A DNA stretch of 64,000 nucleotides, from assembly GCF_900636365.1 (NCBI RefSeq), contig NZ_LR134266.1, positions 1,501,501 to 1,565,500 of the forward strand, given 5' to 3'. How positions within the stretch are numbered: position 1 is the first letter of the stretch; the number at the start of each line of letters is the position of its first letter. Origin of the DNA: Streptococcus viridans. Its GTDB lineage: Bacteria > Bacillota > Bacilli > Lactobacillales > Streptococcaceae. Below the pieces are notes generated by a model, which worked only from the letters and a program-made list of their open reading frames with translations, was not told the origin of the DNA and did no database searches. The position numbers and the translations under genes are program-made. Shown piece after piece: positions 17,388 through 26,717 of the stretch.

Positions 17388-18143
17388 CTAGTCACCCCGA
17401 TAGACCGGTTGCGGTCCAAAGGTTTGGGAAACCGGCATGATTTCAATGCGGTTGACATTGACATGCTTGGGCTGTTGAATGAGCCAAGCTACGGTATTGG
17501 CAATATCTTCTGGTTGAATGGCATGGGCATCTCGATAGAGAGCCTCTACCCGTTTTTCATCCCCTTTAAAGCGTACCGTCGAAAACTCGGTCCCTTCACA
17601 GAGACCTGGCTCAATATTGGTCACCCGAATCTGTTTTCCAGCCAAGTCCGCACGCAGATTTAATGAAAACTGTTTAACGAAGGCCTTGGTAGCACCATAC
17701 ACATTGGCACCTGGATAAGGCACTGTCCCAGCAGTTGACCCCATATTGATGACATAACCATCATTTCGTTCCACCATCTGAGGAAGGATTTGCCGGGTCA
17801 AATAGGTCAGACCGATTATATTGGTCTGGATCATGGTCAGCCAATCTGCAAGCTCTGCTTCATGAGCTGGAGCGAGGCCTAGGGCCAAGCCAGCATTATT
17901 GACCAAAACATCCACTCTCTCCCAAGCTTTTGGCAAACTGGCAAGTGCATGATCCACCTGAGAAAAATCCGTCACATCCATTTGAAGGGGATAAAAAGCT
18001 TCTCCCAGCTCTTCTTGAAGAGCCTGTAGTTTTTCAATGCGTCTAGCAGCGCCAATCACGCGATGCCCATCGGCAACTAAGCGGTGACAAATGGCTTGGC
18101 CAAAGCCAGCAGATGCTCCCGTTACTAAAATTGTTTCTGCCAT
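17388..18143 (-). CDS. SDR-family NAD(P)-dependent oxidoreductase (YdfG-like)
   Basis: 251 aa, classical short-chain dehydrogenase: TGASAGFGQAI cofactor loop at 7-17, NNAG near 88, catalytic Ser in NMGSTAG and YGATK near residue 152. Similar to YdfG-type 3-hydroxy acid/serine dehydrogenases that act on small hydroxy acids. It is the last gene behind the ECF module (4-nt gap), so co-transcribed; a functional link is not obvious. Confidence 0.85.
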   Translation of the reverse strand: MAETILVTGASAGFGQAICHRLVADGHRVIGAARRIEKLQALQEELGEAFYPLQMDVTDFSQVDHALASLPKAWERVDVLVNNAGLALGLAPAHEAELADWLTMIQTNIIGLTYLTRQILPQMVERNDGYVINMGSTAGTVPYPGANVYGATKAFVKQFSLNLRADLAGKQIRVTNIEPGLCEGTEFSTVRFKGDEKRVEALYRDAHAIQPEDIANTVAWLIQQPKHVNVNRIEIMPVSQTFGPQPVYRGD

Positions 18144-18147
18144 TTTC

Positions 18148-18978
18148 TTACCTCCAAGGATTATAGAAGCGACCTTTGTTTACCCAAATAAGGACGATAC
18201 TCAAGATCACCATGAAGATTGACCCCAAGATAATCAAGCGATCACGAGTGGTCATCTCCTGATAGGTGTACCAGGTCCGTTTTTTATTTTTTCCAAAGCG
18301 ACGCAGTTCCATGGCCGTAGAGATCGTTTCAATCCGCTCCAAAGAACTAAAAATCAAGGGAGAAATCATCTGAAGATTTCCCTTCACCCGTTGGACAAAG
18401 TTGGCCTTTTTGGACAACTCCAAGCCTCTTGCTTCTTGCGAGAGCTTGATAATCTGGTATTCCTCCTGCACATCTGGAATATAGCGCAGGGTCAAGCTCA
18501 CTGAATAAGCAATCTTGTAGGACACCCCAATCTGATTGAGACTCGATGCAAACTGACTGGGATGGGTGGTCATCAGGAAAATGAGAGCTAAGGGAATGGT
18601 ACACACATACTTCAAAGCTAGGTTGAAGAGATAAAATAACTCTTGGGCTGTAATACTATATGCCCCTAAACCATCTAGAAGAACTGTCTTTGCTCCATAG
18701 ATTTCTACCCCATATTGAGGGGCAAAAAGATAGACCATCAAGACATTGAGAAGGGCAAAGACTAGGGCAAAGCTCAGAACAAAGGAGATGTCTTTCAAAC
18801 GAATGCCTGATGTTGCAAATAAGGCGAGGGCACCCAGACCGATGACCAACAATAAGCGAGTATCGTAACTCAACATGGCAGCTAATGATACCAACAATAA
18901 GAAAAGAAGCTTGCTAGCGCCTGATAGGCGATGCAGAAAACTGGTTCCGGCATGGTAGCCGACTAAGCGATTATTCAT
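18148..18978 (-). CDS. ECF transporter transmembrane component EcfT
   Basis: 276 aa with about five or six TM helices and the EcfT cytoplasmic coupling region carrying a short ARG-type motif (SQEARGLEL). It joins the A subunits to substrate-binding S components. Overlaps the ATPase gene by 8 bp. No S component is encoded in this operon. Confidence 0.9.
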   Translation of the reverse strand: MNNRLVGYHAGTSFLHRLSGASKLLFLLLVSLAAMLSYDTRLLLVIGLGALALFATSGIRLKDISFVLSFALVFALLNVLMVYLFAPQYGVEIYGAKTVLLDGLGAYSITAQELFYLFNLALKYVCTIPLALIFLMTTHPSQFASSLNQIGVSYKIAYSVSLTLRYIPDVQEEYQIIKLSQEARGLELSKKANFVQRVKGNLQMISPLIFSSLERIETISTAMELRRFGKNKKRTWYTYQEMTTRDRLIILGSIFMVILSIVLIWVNKGRFYNPWR

Positions 18979-20653
18979 GACCTTCCCCCTTCTGATTCAT
19001 ATAAAACTGGGTCAAGGCAAGAGGATCGACACCAAGTCGATTTGCCAAGGCGAAAATAGACGTTTCTTTCAAATTAGCCCGTCTCAAAATTTCTGGTTGG
19101 GTCAAGAGCTCTGCCGGTGTCAAATCAGCCAAAACCTGCCCATCCATGACCACGACTGCCCGGTCCGAATAATCCAGCATGAGCTGCATATCATGGGTAA
19201 TCATGACAATGGTATGCCCTTTTTGATGGAGTTCATCAAGGAAATCCATAATTTCCGTATAGTTTCGTTGGTCCTGACCAGCCGTCGGCTCATCGAGGAC
19301 GAGAACATCTGGTCCCAAGACAAGGATAGAGGCGATGGTCACCCGCTTTTTCTGACCATAAGATAGAGCAGAAATCGGCCACTTACGAAATTCGTAGAGA
19401 CCACAGGTCTTCAAGGCTTGATGGACACGACTTTCAATCTGGGCCTCTGGAACATTTCTCAAGCGAAGACCCAGAGCCACCTCATCAAAAATCATGTTGG
19501 TCGAGATCATCTGGTTGGGGTTTTGCAGGACATAGCCCACGCGCTCTGCCCGCTCCTTGACACTATCACCCTTGATATCCTCTCCCTTTGAGAAATAGGT
19601 TCCTTCCGTCTGGATGAAGCCACAAATCGCCTTAGCAAGGGTTGATTTTCCAGCCCCATTTTTACCAACAATAGCCAACCGTTGGCCTTTTGGAATGGTT
19701 AGAGAAAGGTCTTTTAGAATGGGCTGGCCTTCTCGATAAGCAAAGTTCAAATGACCAAGTTCTAGGATTGTCTCTGCCTCTGCTCCTTTTTCAAAATGAG
19801 GAGTTGGGATATCCACTGATACATCACCAAGTGGTAGTTTTTCTACCTTGTCCAAATGCGGTAGCTTGCTGATATCCTGGCCTAACTGGCGAAGAGTCGT
19901 TAAATAGAGAGGTTCACGAATCCCATTTTCAGCCAGCAGTGTCGTCCTCAATAAATCATCAGGTTGACCATTAAAGAGAACTTGACCTTGATTGATCAAG
20001 ATAACCCGATCAATCGGACGGTAGAGTACATCCTCTAAACGGTGTTCGATGATAATGGTTGTCGTCCCCTGTTCTTCATGAATCTGATCAATCAGATCAA
20101 TAATATCCTGACCCGACTTGGGATCTAGATTAGCCAGTGGCTCATCAAAGAGCAGGATCGGACTTTCGTCAATCAGAACACCCGCCAAGCTGACCCGTTG
20201 TTTTTGCCCACCGGACAAATCTTGTGGCCGATGATCCAAGAGCTTGCTCAAATCCAAGCGCTCCGCCCAGGTATGGACCCGGGATTTCATACTTTCCAGC
20301 TCCACCATATCGTTTTCAAGGGCAAAAGCTAAGTCTTCTGCTACGCTGAGACCGATAAACTGACCATCCGTATCCTGTAAGACCGTACTGACCAAGTGAG
20401 ATTTCTCATAAATACTGAGATCAAAGGCTTCTTTCCCCTGAATGAGGAATTGACCACTACTGGTTCCCTTATAGATATTAGGGATAATCCCATTTAAGCA
20501 CTGGCCAATGGTTGACTTTCCAGAACCAGATGGCCCGACAATCAGGACCTTTTCCCCCTTATAAATGGTTAAGTTGAGATTTTTCAAAGTTGGCTCAGAC
20601 TGTGCCTTGTATTGGAAGGAAAAATCCTTCAATTCAATCATTGATTCTTTCAT
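18971..20653 (-). CDS. ECF transporter ATPase, two fused ABC domains
   Basis: 560 aa with two complete ABC nucleotide-binding domains. Domain 1 has Walker [10 protein letters not shown] near 38-46 and signature LSGGQKQR; domain 2 has Walker [10 protein letters not shown] near 325 and signature LSYGQKKR. Walker B motifs are ILLFDEP and VLVLDEP. Same layout as YkoD-type fused EcfA. Starts directly after the nucleoside phosphorylase gene (no gap) and overlaps ecfT. Could serve S components encoded elsewhere, such as those at 26.7 and 28.2 kb (inference). Confidence 0.92.
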   Translation of the reverse strand: MKESMIELKDFSFQYKAQSEPTLKNLNLTIYKGEKVLIVGPSGSGKSTIGQCLNGIIPNIYKGTSSGQFLIQGKEAFDLSIYEKSHLVSTVLQDTDGQFIGLSVAEDLAFALENDMVELESMKSRVHTWAERLDLSKLLDHRPQDLSGGQKQRVSLAGVLIDESPILLFDEPLANLDPKSGQDIIDLIDQIHEEQGTTTIIIEHRLEDVLYRPIDRVILINQGQVLFNGQPDDLLRTTLLAENGIREPLYLTTLRQLGQDISKLPHLDKVEKLPLGDVSVDIPTPHFEKGAEAETILELGHLNFAYREGQPILKDLSLTIPKGQRLAIVGKNGAGKSTLAKAICGFIQTEGTYFSKGEDIKGDSVKERAERVGYVLQNPNQMISTNMIFDEVALGLRLRNVPEAQIESRVHQALKTCGLYEFRKWPISALSYGQKKRVTIASILVLGPDVLVLDEPTAGQDQRNYTEIMDFLDELHQKGHTIVMITHDMQLMLDYSDRAVVVMDGQVLADLTPAELLTQPEILRRANLKETSIFALANRLGVDPLALTQFYMNQKGEGHE

Positions 20654-21445
20654 TTAGTTCGCCTTTTCCCATAAGAGCGCAAATTGGATGGCCAAATCCG
20701 CGATTCGATCCTTGCTATCTAAATCCTCATGACTAGATAAGGTTCGGATATCCCATTTTTCTTCCGAGAGGTGGTCTGCTGCGTAGAAGAAATGGCAGAG
20801 CTCAAAGTCCCGAAAAGCTGCTAAAGCTGCCACTGCCGAACATTCCATATCTACACAGATGGCTCCTGCTTCCATTCGTCGCTTCATCTTATCGATGGTT
20901 TCCCGGTAGGGAGCATCTGTCGTCCACACTTTTCCTTTCTGATAGGAAACCTTGTGACTATCCAGAAAGACTTGGAAGAGAGGAAGGCTTTCCTTATTTA
21001 CTTCCACTTCATCACTAGCCGGAAGATAGTGATAGCTGGTCCCTTCGTCTCGAAGAGCAGCCGTTGGAATGATGATGGAGGTCGCCTCAATATCTTGGTC
21101 CAAAACCCCACAGGTCCCAAAGAGCACTAGTTTTTCCATCCCAAATTGAATCAAATCCTCTATAATCCCTACACAGGAAGCAGCCCCAACTGGTGCATTA
21201 AAGACAGCAATCTCTTGGTCTTCAATCGTAATCCCATAGACTATGACTTCAAAGTTGGCCATGGAAGTTTTTGCAAGCACCTCATGTTCATAATTTTCAA
21301 GGAGGCGCGCAAAAGTTACTCTTGAAAAGCAAGAGATGACTACTTTGGGAAATCCTTCAATGGGACCATGTAGGTCTTGTGGGTTGATAATCGCCTGTCG
21401 ATTGGCATCAAATTCTTCTAACAGCATCTCTGACTTCTCTTTCAT
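20654..21445 (-). CDS. Nucleoside phosphorylase, PNP/UDP family
   Basis: 263 aa. The family cleaves nucleosides with phosphate to base and ribose 1-phosphate. FGTCGVLDQD is the phosphate/ribose loop, and MECSAVAALAAFRDFE is the VxMExAA-type ribose-binding Glu motif; the C-terminal AADHLSEEKWD resembles uridine phosphorylases. Base specificity is uncertain. First gene of the operon: TATAAT on the - strand lies about 22 bp upstream of the chosen ATG. Association with an ECF transporter suggests salvage of an imported nucleoside or vitamin-like compound (inference). Confidence 0.85.
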   Translation of the reverse strand: MKEKSEMLLEEFDANRQAIINPQDLHGPIEGFPKVVISCFSRVTFARLLENYEHEVLAKTSMANFEVIVYGITIEDQEIAVFNAPVGAASCVGIIEDLIQFGMEKLVLFGTCGVLDQDIEATSIIIPTAALRDEGTSYHYLPASDEVEVNKESLPLFQVFLDSHKVSYQKGKVWTTDAPYRETIDKMKRRMEAGAICVDMECSAVAALAAFRDFELCHFFYAADHLSEEKWDIRTLSSHEDLDSKDRIADLAIQFALLWEKAN

Positions 21446-21504
21446 TCATTCTACTTCTAGTCCTCTATTATACCACAAAATCGGCCTCTTTCCTTCTAAC
21501 AAAG

Positions 21505-21600
21505 GGGAAAAGCAAGCTCACTTGTTCGCCTTTTGTGATGGGAAACAACAGAGCTGTCCTCCAAAAGGAAGAAGGATTCCTCAACCACTGCGTCTACCGT
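21505..21600. repeat. Degenerate fragment related to the 180-bp repeat
   Basis: CTCAACCACTGCGTCT is identical to an internal block of the 180-bp repeats at 12.0 and 60.0 kb. The flanking bases have diverged. Lies in the gene-free region 21446-21886. Confidence 0.45.
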
Positions 21601-21644
21601 TGACCTCTTTTATGATGAAAATAGATAACTCTTACCAACTTCTA

Positions 21645-21742
21645 CCTCGCTCTCTTGTTTCTTGGCTCGGGAAAAATTCGTTTACAAAACGAACCTCGCT
21701 CTCTCGTTTCTTGGCTCGGGAAAAATTCGTTTACAAAACGAA
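21645..21742 (+). repeat. Tandem duplication of a 49-bp terminator-like unit
   Basis: Two adjacent copies (21645-21693, 21694-21742) with only one or two differences. Each contains the perfect hairpin AATTCGTTT / AAACGAATT; the second is followed by a T-run. It may insulate pyrP from upstream + strand transcription. Confidence 0.8.
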
Positions 21743-21781
21743 TTTTTTCTGCTATACTTCTTAGAAGCAAAGGTTTTTAAT

Positions 21782-21866
21782 GTCATCCTGTGAGGTGACA
21801 AAGACACAGAATATGAATAATCTGAGGGCCCTTGCTATGCAAAAATATTCATGGGCTCTTTTTTGG
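21782..21866 (+). promoter_or_regulatory. PyrR-responsive attenuator of pyrP
   Basis: Binding hairpin GTCATCCTGTGAGGTGAC (21782-21799) has the PyrR anti-antiterminator core TCCnGnGAGG closed by GTCA / TGAC. Next, ATGAATA (21813-21819) can pair with TATTCAT (21846-21852) as antiterminator. It competes with the terminator GAGGGCCC / GGGCTCTT plus T-run (21824-21866). High UMP would favour PyrR binding and termination. Confidence 0.85.
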
Positions 21867-21886
21867 TGCCCAAAAGTGAGGTTATT

Positions 21887-23167
21887 ATGAAAGAAGAATC
21901 AACTGTTGATTTGCTCCTGGATGTCGACCAAAGTCCGGCACCCCTAAAAGGAATCTTATTAAGTTTCCAACACGTTTTCGCCATGTTTGGGGCAACCATC
22001 CTGGTACCACTCATCTTGGGCATGCCCGTATCCGTTGCCCTCTTTGCATCAGGGGTTGGGACACTGATTTATATGACTTGTACCGGCTTTAAAGTCCCTG
22101 TCTACCTCGGCTCTTCCTTCGCCTTCATCACAGCCATGGCTTTGGCAATGAAGGAAATGGGAGGAAAAGTCGATGCAGCCCAAACAGGGGTTATCCTGAC
22201 CGGTCTGATCTACGTGCTAGTCGCTGCAGGGGTTAAAGTAGCAGGCACTCGCTGGATTGACAAATTGCTTCCTGCCGTTGTCATTGGACCTATGATTATC
22301 GTTATTGGTCTTGGACTTGCAGGATCCGCTGTTAAAAACGCTGGTTTTGTCGAAGGGGGAGATTGGAAAAATGCCCTTGTCGCTGTCGTAACCTTCCTGA
22401 TTGCCGCCTTTATCAACACCAAAGGAAAAGGTTTCTTCAAAATCATTCCTTTCCTCTTTGCCATTATCGGTGGTTATGTCTTCGCAGTTTGCTTGGGCTT
22501 GGTGAACTTTGATCCGGTCCTCAAGGCTAACTGGTTTGAAATCCCTGGTTTCTATCTTCCTTTCAATACGGGTGGAGCCTTCAAACAATACAACTTATAT
22601 TTCGGTCCTGAAACCATCGCCATCTTGCCAATCGCTATCGTAACTATTTCAGAACACATCGGTGACCATACCGTGCTTAGCCAAATCTGTGGCCGTCAAT
22701 TCTTGAAACAACCAGGTCTTCACCGTACCCTTCTTGGTGACGGGATTGCAACATCTGTATCTGCCTTCCTTGGTGGTCCAGCCAATACCACTTACGGTGA
22801 AAATACAGGCGTTATTGGGATGACTCGCATCGCTTCTGTTTCCGTTATCCGAAATGCAGCCTTGATTGCTATTTCCTTGAGCTTCCTTGGTAAGTTTACT
22901 GCCCTCATTTCTACTATTCCAAATTCTGTTTTAGGTGGGATGTCCATCTTGCTCTATGGGGTAATCGCAAGTAATGGTTTGAAAGTCTTGATCAAAGAAC
23001 GCGTTGACTTCAGCTTGATGCGCAACTTGATTATTGCAAGTGCCATGTTGGTTCTTGGACTTGGTGGAGCAATTCTGAAACTTGGTCCAGTGACCCTATC
23101 AGGAACAGCCCTCTCCGCTATGACAGGAATCATCCTTAACTTGATCTTGCCACATGAATCAAACTAA
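21887..23167 (+). CDS. pyrP: Uracil permease
   Basis: 426 aa from the ATG at 21887 (GTGAGG upstream); an in-frame ATG at 21851 lies within the attenuator terminator and is rejected. NCS2 family uracil:H+ symporter with about 14 hydrophobic segments. GPANTTYGENTGVIGMTR near residue 300 is the family signature, with the conserved ISEHIGDH motif about 45 residues earlier. The PyrR leader supports uracil rather than xanthine as substrate. Confidence 0.93.
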   Translation: MKEESTVDLLLDVDQSPAPLKGILLSFQHVFAMFGATILVPLILGMPVSVALFASGVGTLIYMTCTGFKVPVYLGSSFAFITAMALAMKEMGGKVDAAQTGVILTGLIYVLVAAGVKVAGTRWIDKLLPAVVIGPMIIVIGLGLAGSAVKNAGFVEGGDWKNALVAVVTFLIAAFINTKGKGFFKIIPFLFAIIGGYVFAVCLGLVNFDPVLKANWFEIPGFYLPFNTGGAFKQYNLYFGPETIAILPIAIVTISEHIGDHTVLSQICGRQFLKQPGLHRTLLGDGIATSVSAFLGGPANTTYGENTGVIGMTRIASVSVIRNAALIAISLSFLGKFTALISTIPNSVLGGMSILLYGVIASNGLKVLIKERVDFSLMRNLIIASAMLVLGLGGAILKLGPVTLSGTALSAMTGIILNLILPHESN

Positions 23168-23172
23168 AAGAA

Positions 23173-23197
23173 AAAGTTCTCAACACTGAGAACTTTT
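23173..23197. terminator. Bidirectional terminator after pyrP
   Basis: AAAGTTCTCA / TGAGAACTTT followed by TTTT, between the convergent pyrP and DUF4299-like genes. Confidence 0.92.
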
Positions 23198-23201
23198 TTT
23201 A

Positions 23202-24098
23202 TTAGAGTTGGGCTAATTGCAACAAGCGTTCTTTGGACAATTTTTTTATTTCAATTTGATTGGCATCTAACAGTTCAAATTCACTTGATTCCAAAGCATT
23301 CAGTAGGGCTTCTAAATTCACAGCCCCCACTGGCTTATAACTCTCTGGCATATCGGGATTTCCAGTGATTTCCACTAAGTTCACTTTCCAGTCGATAACT
23401 TCATCCATATTGACCTTCTCTACAAACTCTGCTGGAACAAAAGGCACTCGTGGCAAGACAGTATCCGTATCTTCTGTTAGACTGTAACTGCCAATAATGC
23501 CTCCCGTTTCGTTCTGACGGTAGAAACGAACTTGACTAAAGAAGGCGGAGCTGTATTGAACCTTTTTAACCACTTGACTGAACTCCTCTAAAGGTTGAGC
23601 GGAGTCTAGGATTTTACGAAGGAGCTCACGATCTAAAATTACAGGATGAGCAAATCCCTGAAGCTGATATTGATGAAGGTCTGGATCTTTTTCTAGATTC
23701 TGTAGATTCTTCAGCAAATAGTTCTCATAGTCAAAAGAGAAAATAGAATCTGCATCATAGCTGGTTCCCAAATTATCGTGAATCTCATTCCCCAACTGAC
23801 GAGCTAGGGCACTGAGCCATTCCAAGATGAGTCGCCAATCTTCAAGGGTGGCAAAATCTGCAAGGATGAACTGATAAGCATGCTCTTGATCCAGATAACG
23901 AAGGATGATGGGCAAGCAGCTCTTGCCATAGCGGATACACATCATGGCTGGAAAATCTTTGAGAGAGCGACCAAGCATGGCTTCCTCAAAACTGTAGGTA
24001 AGAACTCCTTCCACCAAATTCAATACATCTTTAGCTGGCATCACTTTTTGATAGCCAAACATACTCTTTTTATTTCGAATTGAAAACACAACTGACAT
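23202..24098 (-). CDS. Uncharacterised protein, DUF4299-like
   Basis: 298 aa, soluble and acidic, no signal peptide or TM helix. AAAAGGAG ribosome binding site upstream of the ATG at 24098. I recall similar streptococcal proteins under DUF4299, but this assignment is tentative. Function unknown and the gene stands alone between terminators, so context gives no clue. Confidence 0.7.
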   Translation of the reverse strand: MSVVFSIRNKKSMFGYQKVMPAKDVLNLVEGVLTYSFEEAMLGRSLKDFPAMMCIRYGKSCLPIILRYLDQEHAYQFILADFATLEDWRLILEWLSALARQLGNEIHDNLGTSYDADSIFSFDYENYLLKNLQNLEKDPDLHQYQLQGFAHPVILDRELLRKILDSAQPLEEFSQVVKKVQYSSAFFSQVRFYRQNETGGIIGSYSLTEDTDTVLPRVPFVPAEFVEKVNMDEVIDWKVNLVEITGNPDMPESYKPVGAVNLEALLNALESSEFELLDANQIEIKKLSKERLLQLAQL

Positions 24099-24166
24099 TT
24101 GTTTTCTCCTTTTTGTAATCGCTTACCAAATTATAGCACAAATTTTCATGACTTTCCATAGAAAAA

Positions 24167-24187
24167 ACAGCCGAAAGGCTGTTTTTG
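24167..24187 (-). terminator. Distal copy of the trhO terminator
   Basis: - strand AAAAACAGCC TTTC GGCTGTTTTTT, complete with T-run. It repeats the hairpin at 24435-24456 with one change, on the far side of the structured element. Confidence 0.8.
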
Positions 24188-24435
24188 AATGTAGACAAAC
24201 TATTGTGCTACATTAAACAGCTAGATGACTTTCAAAACATGACTTTTATTTTTTTGTCATTAAAAAAGATGAAAAACTTTCCACTGTGAGAAAAAGTGCT
24301 TGAACCACTGTGGTTCAAGCACTCGGGAGTTTTGAAACCTTAGGTTCAAAACTAAGTCATGGAACTTCGTAGAAGTTCGCTGACGTCCGTACTCACCTAA
24401 GGGAAGTTTTTCAAAAGACTTTGTCTTCAATCTGA
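24187..24435 (+). repeat. Terminator-associated structured element, copy 2
   Basis: Gene-free region between trhO and the DUF4299-like gene. The core at 24272-24411 has outer stem AAAAACTTTCC / GGGAAGTTTTT, GTGAG / CTCAC, P2 GTGCTTGAACCAC / GTGGTTCAAGCAC, P3 GTTTTGAA / TTCAAAAC and P4 GAACTTC GTA GAAGTTC closed by GTCA / TGAC. The left end is GAATGTAGACAAAC and the right end, inverted, is TTCAGATTGAAGACAAAG. Confidence 0.85.
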
Positions 24436-24456
24436 AACAGCCAAAAGGCTGTTTTT
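24435..24456 (-). terminator. trhO-proximal hairpin, T-tract interrupted
   Basis: - strand AAAAACAGCC TTTT GGCTGTTTC, four bases after the trhO stop. The T-run is cut short by the structured element. Confidence 0.75.
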
Positions 24457-24459
24457 AGC

Positions 24460-25443
24460 TTATGCAAGAGTTCCATCAAGCGTCTCACCGATAACGGCCA
24501 AACGCTCAGCAACCTCTTCTTGTGACAAGTTGTGTTCTTCTACATAGCGATTGCGTGGATGAACACGGCACTCATGGGAGCAGCCACGGAGGTACTTGTC
24601 TTCGTTCTCTTCTGAAGTCAAGATGCGACGGTTACAGAAAGGATTTCCACAGTTGACATAGCGTTCACATGGTGTTCCATCAAACCAGTCTTTTCCAACA
24701 ACGCTTGGATCGACATGGTTGACATCGACTGCAATCCGCTCATCAAAGACGTACATTTTACCATCCCATAGTTCTCCTTGAACTTCTGGGTCTTTTCCGT
24801 AGGTTGCAATTCCGCCGTGCAATTGACCGACATCTTTGTAGCCTTCACGCACCATCCAACCTGAGAATTTCTCACAGCGGACTCCACCAGTACAGTAGAC
24901 GACAACGCGTTTGTCCATGAATTTTTCCTTGTTATCACGGACCCATTGTGGCAACTCACGGAAATTGCGGATATCTGGACGAATAGCGCCACGGAAGTGT
25001 CCAAGGTCGTACTCGTAGTCGTTACGAGTATCAAGGACAACTGTATCTTCATCTAGGAGAGCTTCTTTAAATTCTTTTGGAGACAAGTAAGCACCTGTCG
25101 TTTCAAGGGGATTGATGTCGTTATCGAAGTTATCATCCTCTAATCCAAGGTGGACAATCTCTTTCTTATAACGTACAAACATCTTCTTGAAAGCTTGCTC
25201 TTCTTCCTCATCAATCTTGAACCAGAGGTCTTCCATACCAGGAAGGCTGTGAACATAGTCCATGTATTTTTGCGTTGTTTCGTAATCACCAGAAACGGTT
25301 CCGTTGATTCCTTCATCAGCAACTAGGATACGTCCTTTGAGGCCAATTGATTTACAAAAAGCCAAGTGATCAGCCGCAAATTGTTCTGCGTTTTCGATGG
25401 GAACATATTTATAGTAAAGTAAAACACGAATAGGTTTTGCCAT
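24460..25443 (-). CDS. trhO: tRNA uridine(34) hydroxylase TrhO (rhodanese domain)
   Basis: 327 aa. TrhO/YceA makes 5-hydroxyuridine at tRNA wobble position 34 with O2. An N-terminal ferredoxin-like domain (1-110) is followed by a rhodanese domain with the loop [15 protein letters not shown] near residue 185 and a C-terminal Cys-rich region ([28 protein letters not shown]). Length fits the family. Monocistronic, flanked on both sides by structured elements. Confidence 0.92.
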   Translation of the reverse strand: MAKPIRVLLYYKYVPIENAEQFAADHLAFCKSIGLKGRILVADEGINGTVSGDYETTQKYMDYVHSLPGMEDLWFKIDEEEEQAFKKMFVRYKKEIVHLGLEDDNFDNDINPLETTGAYLSPKEFKEALLDEDTVVLDTRNDYEYDLGHFRGAIRPDIRNFRELPQWVRDNKEKFMDKRVVVYCTGGVRCEKFSGWMVREGYKDVGQLHGGIATYGKDPEVQGELWDGKMYVFDERIAVDVNHVDPSVVGKDWFDGTPCERYVNCGNPFCNRRILTSEENEDKYLRGCSHECRVHPRNRYVEEHNLSQEEVAERLAVIGETLDGTLA

Positions 25444-25542
25444 AAGATTCTCTTTTCTAAGATTAAATTATCAGAATTTTTCATTCAACTATACCAGTAT
25501 ACTCTCCCGAGAAAACGAATGCAATTTATTTGACTGAAAAAT

Positions 25543-25564
25543 AAAAGCCTGGGGGCCAGACTTT
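25543..25564 (-). terminator. Distal copy of the terminator downstream of the DUF6773-like gene
   Basis: - strand AAAGTCTGG CCCC CAGGCTTTT followed by ATTTTTC. Near-identical twin of the hairpin at 25824-25844. Confidence 0.75.
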
Positions 25565-25823
25565 AGAATGTAGACAAACTATTTTAAAGTAAAATAAGTT
25601 AAGCGATTCTGCAAAGAAATAAAAATGAGTTCCAATTTTTAAATCGATTCAAAAAAATACCAAAACTTTCCGCTGTGAGAAAAGTGCCTGAAACAATAAC
25701 GTTTCAGGCACTCGGAATTATTGAGACCATAGGCTCAATAATTAGTCTTGGAACTTCGAAGAAGTTCGCTGACGTCCGTACTCACCTAAGGAAAGTTTTT
25801 AGTATGACATTGTCTTCAATCTG
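25565..25823 (+). repeat. Terminator-associated structured element, copy 3
   Basis: Gene-free region upstream of trhO. The core at 25662-25799 has outer stem AAAACTTTCC / GGAAAGTTTT, TGTGAG / CTCAC, P2 GTGCCTGAAAC / GTTTCAGGCAC, P3 AATTATTGAG / CTCAATAATT and P4 GAACTTC GAA GAAGTTC. The left end AGAATGTAGACAAACTATT matches copy 2; the right end TTGTCTTCAATCTGAA is identical to copy 2. Confidence 0.85.
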
Positions 25824-25844
25824 AAGCCTGGGGGGCCAGACTTT
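25824..25844 (-). terminator. Proximal hairpin after the membrane protein gene, T-tract interrupted
   Basis: - strand AAAGTCTGG CCCCC CAGGCTTCAG; the stem is intact but the T-run is replaced by the element end. Confidence 0.7.
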
Positions 25845-25879
25845 TATTCAAATTTCTAAACAACTTTTAAGCAATCTCC

Positions 25880-26356
25880 TTAATCCTCTAACTCTGCCTC
25901 GATCTTCTTTTGTTTTTTCCGATTGATAAGAGCAAGTGTTTTCTCTAACAGATAAGTCAAAAGGGCAAAGACTAAAATGGCAAGGACGATTTTGAGCAGA
26001 TACTTGGGGCTGAACATAAAGCTCATCGTTTCGCGCTTCCCAATCACATCCGTTGCGATCACAAATAAGGCAAATAAGATGCCTGACCCGATGCGGCTGA
26101 ACCAGCTATCTTTTTCTAACATATCTCGAATGTCGATCCCTGAGCTGATCCTTCTCACAAAGGCATAAACTCCCATGACAATCAACAAAATGAGCTCTGG
26201 AATATAAGCTACTAGGGCTAAGTCCAAAATACTAGCTTTCACAAAGGCTGATAGGGCGATAAAGCAGGTCATTCCTAAAACAAGTTCCCCTGCAATTTTT
26301 CCATCAAGTAGCATGGTCCGTTCATCTTTTACAATTGGTTCTTTCTTTTGTTTCAT
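25880..26356 (-). CDS. Small membrane protein paired with an XRE regulator (DUF6773-like)
   Basis: 158 aa with four hydrophobic segments (about residues 20-40, 48-68, 87-107, 118-138), a charged N-terminus (MKQKKEPIVKDERTMLL) and a Lys/Glu-rich tail. The pairing of a 60-70 aa XRE regulator with a small membrane protein is widespread in Firmicutes; function unknown. GAAAGAGGA ribosome binding site. 27 nt after the regulator gene. Confidence 0.75.
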   Translation of the reverse strand: MKQKKEPIVKDERTMLLDGKIAGELVLGMTCFIALSAFVKASILDLALVAYIPELILLIVMGVYAFVRRISSGIDIRDMLEKDSWFSRIGSGILFALFVIATDVIGKRETMSFMFSPKYLLKIVLAILVFALLTYLLEKTLALINRKKQKKIEAELED

Positions 26357-26383
26357 TTTCTTCCTCTTTCTATGTTAAAACTG

Positions 26384-26578
26384 TTACTCCCAGAACAGTT
26401 GATCCAGCGTCTTATCCAAGGTCTTACAAATAGCAAGGCAGAGGCTGAGGGTCGGATTGTACTTCCCTGCCTCGATCAGGCCAATGGTCTGGCGTGTCAC
26501 CCCGATGGCATCTGCAAGATCCCCCTGGGTCATATCATGCTCGACCCGGGCTATTTTTAATTTGAGATTTTTCGCCAC
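26384..26578 (-). CDS. XRE-family HTH regulator, GTG start
   Basis: 64 aa: almost only a Cro/C1-type HTH (MTQGDLADAIGVTRQTIGLIEAGKY). A longer frame to 26617 exists, but the GTG at 26578 has AAAGGA at 7-nt spacing and gives the usual short YgzD-like start (VAKNLKLKIAR). Probably autoregulates itself and the downstream membrane protein. Confidence 0.85.
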   Translation of the reverse strand: MAKNLKLKIARVEHDMTQGDLADAIGVTRQTIGLIEAGKYNPTLSLCLAICKTLDKTLDQLFWE

Positions 26579-26675
26579 AGGCTTTTCCTTTCTTGTTTTT
26601 ATAACTCTATTATACACTATATTTTCTATTTTGCAACATATATCTTACATTTTGTAAAAAATATTTTTGGTAAAC

Positions 26676-26703
26676 AAAAAAAGCCTGGTTTCCCAGACTT
26701 TAT
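26676..26703 (-). terminator. Terminator of the sulfur amino acid/ECF operon
   Basis: - strand AAAGTCTGG GAAA CCAGGCTTT followed by TTTTG; 15 bases after the last gene stop. Confidence 0.92.
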
Positions 26704-26717
26704 CTTCTTATTTATGA

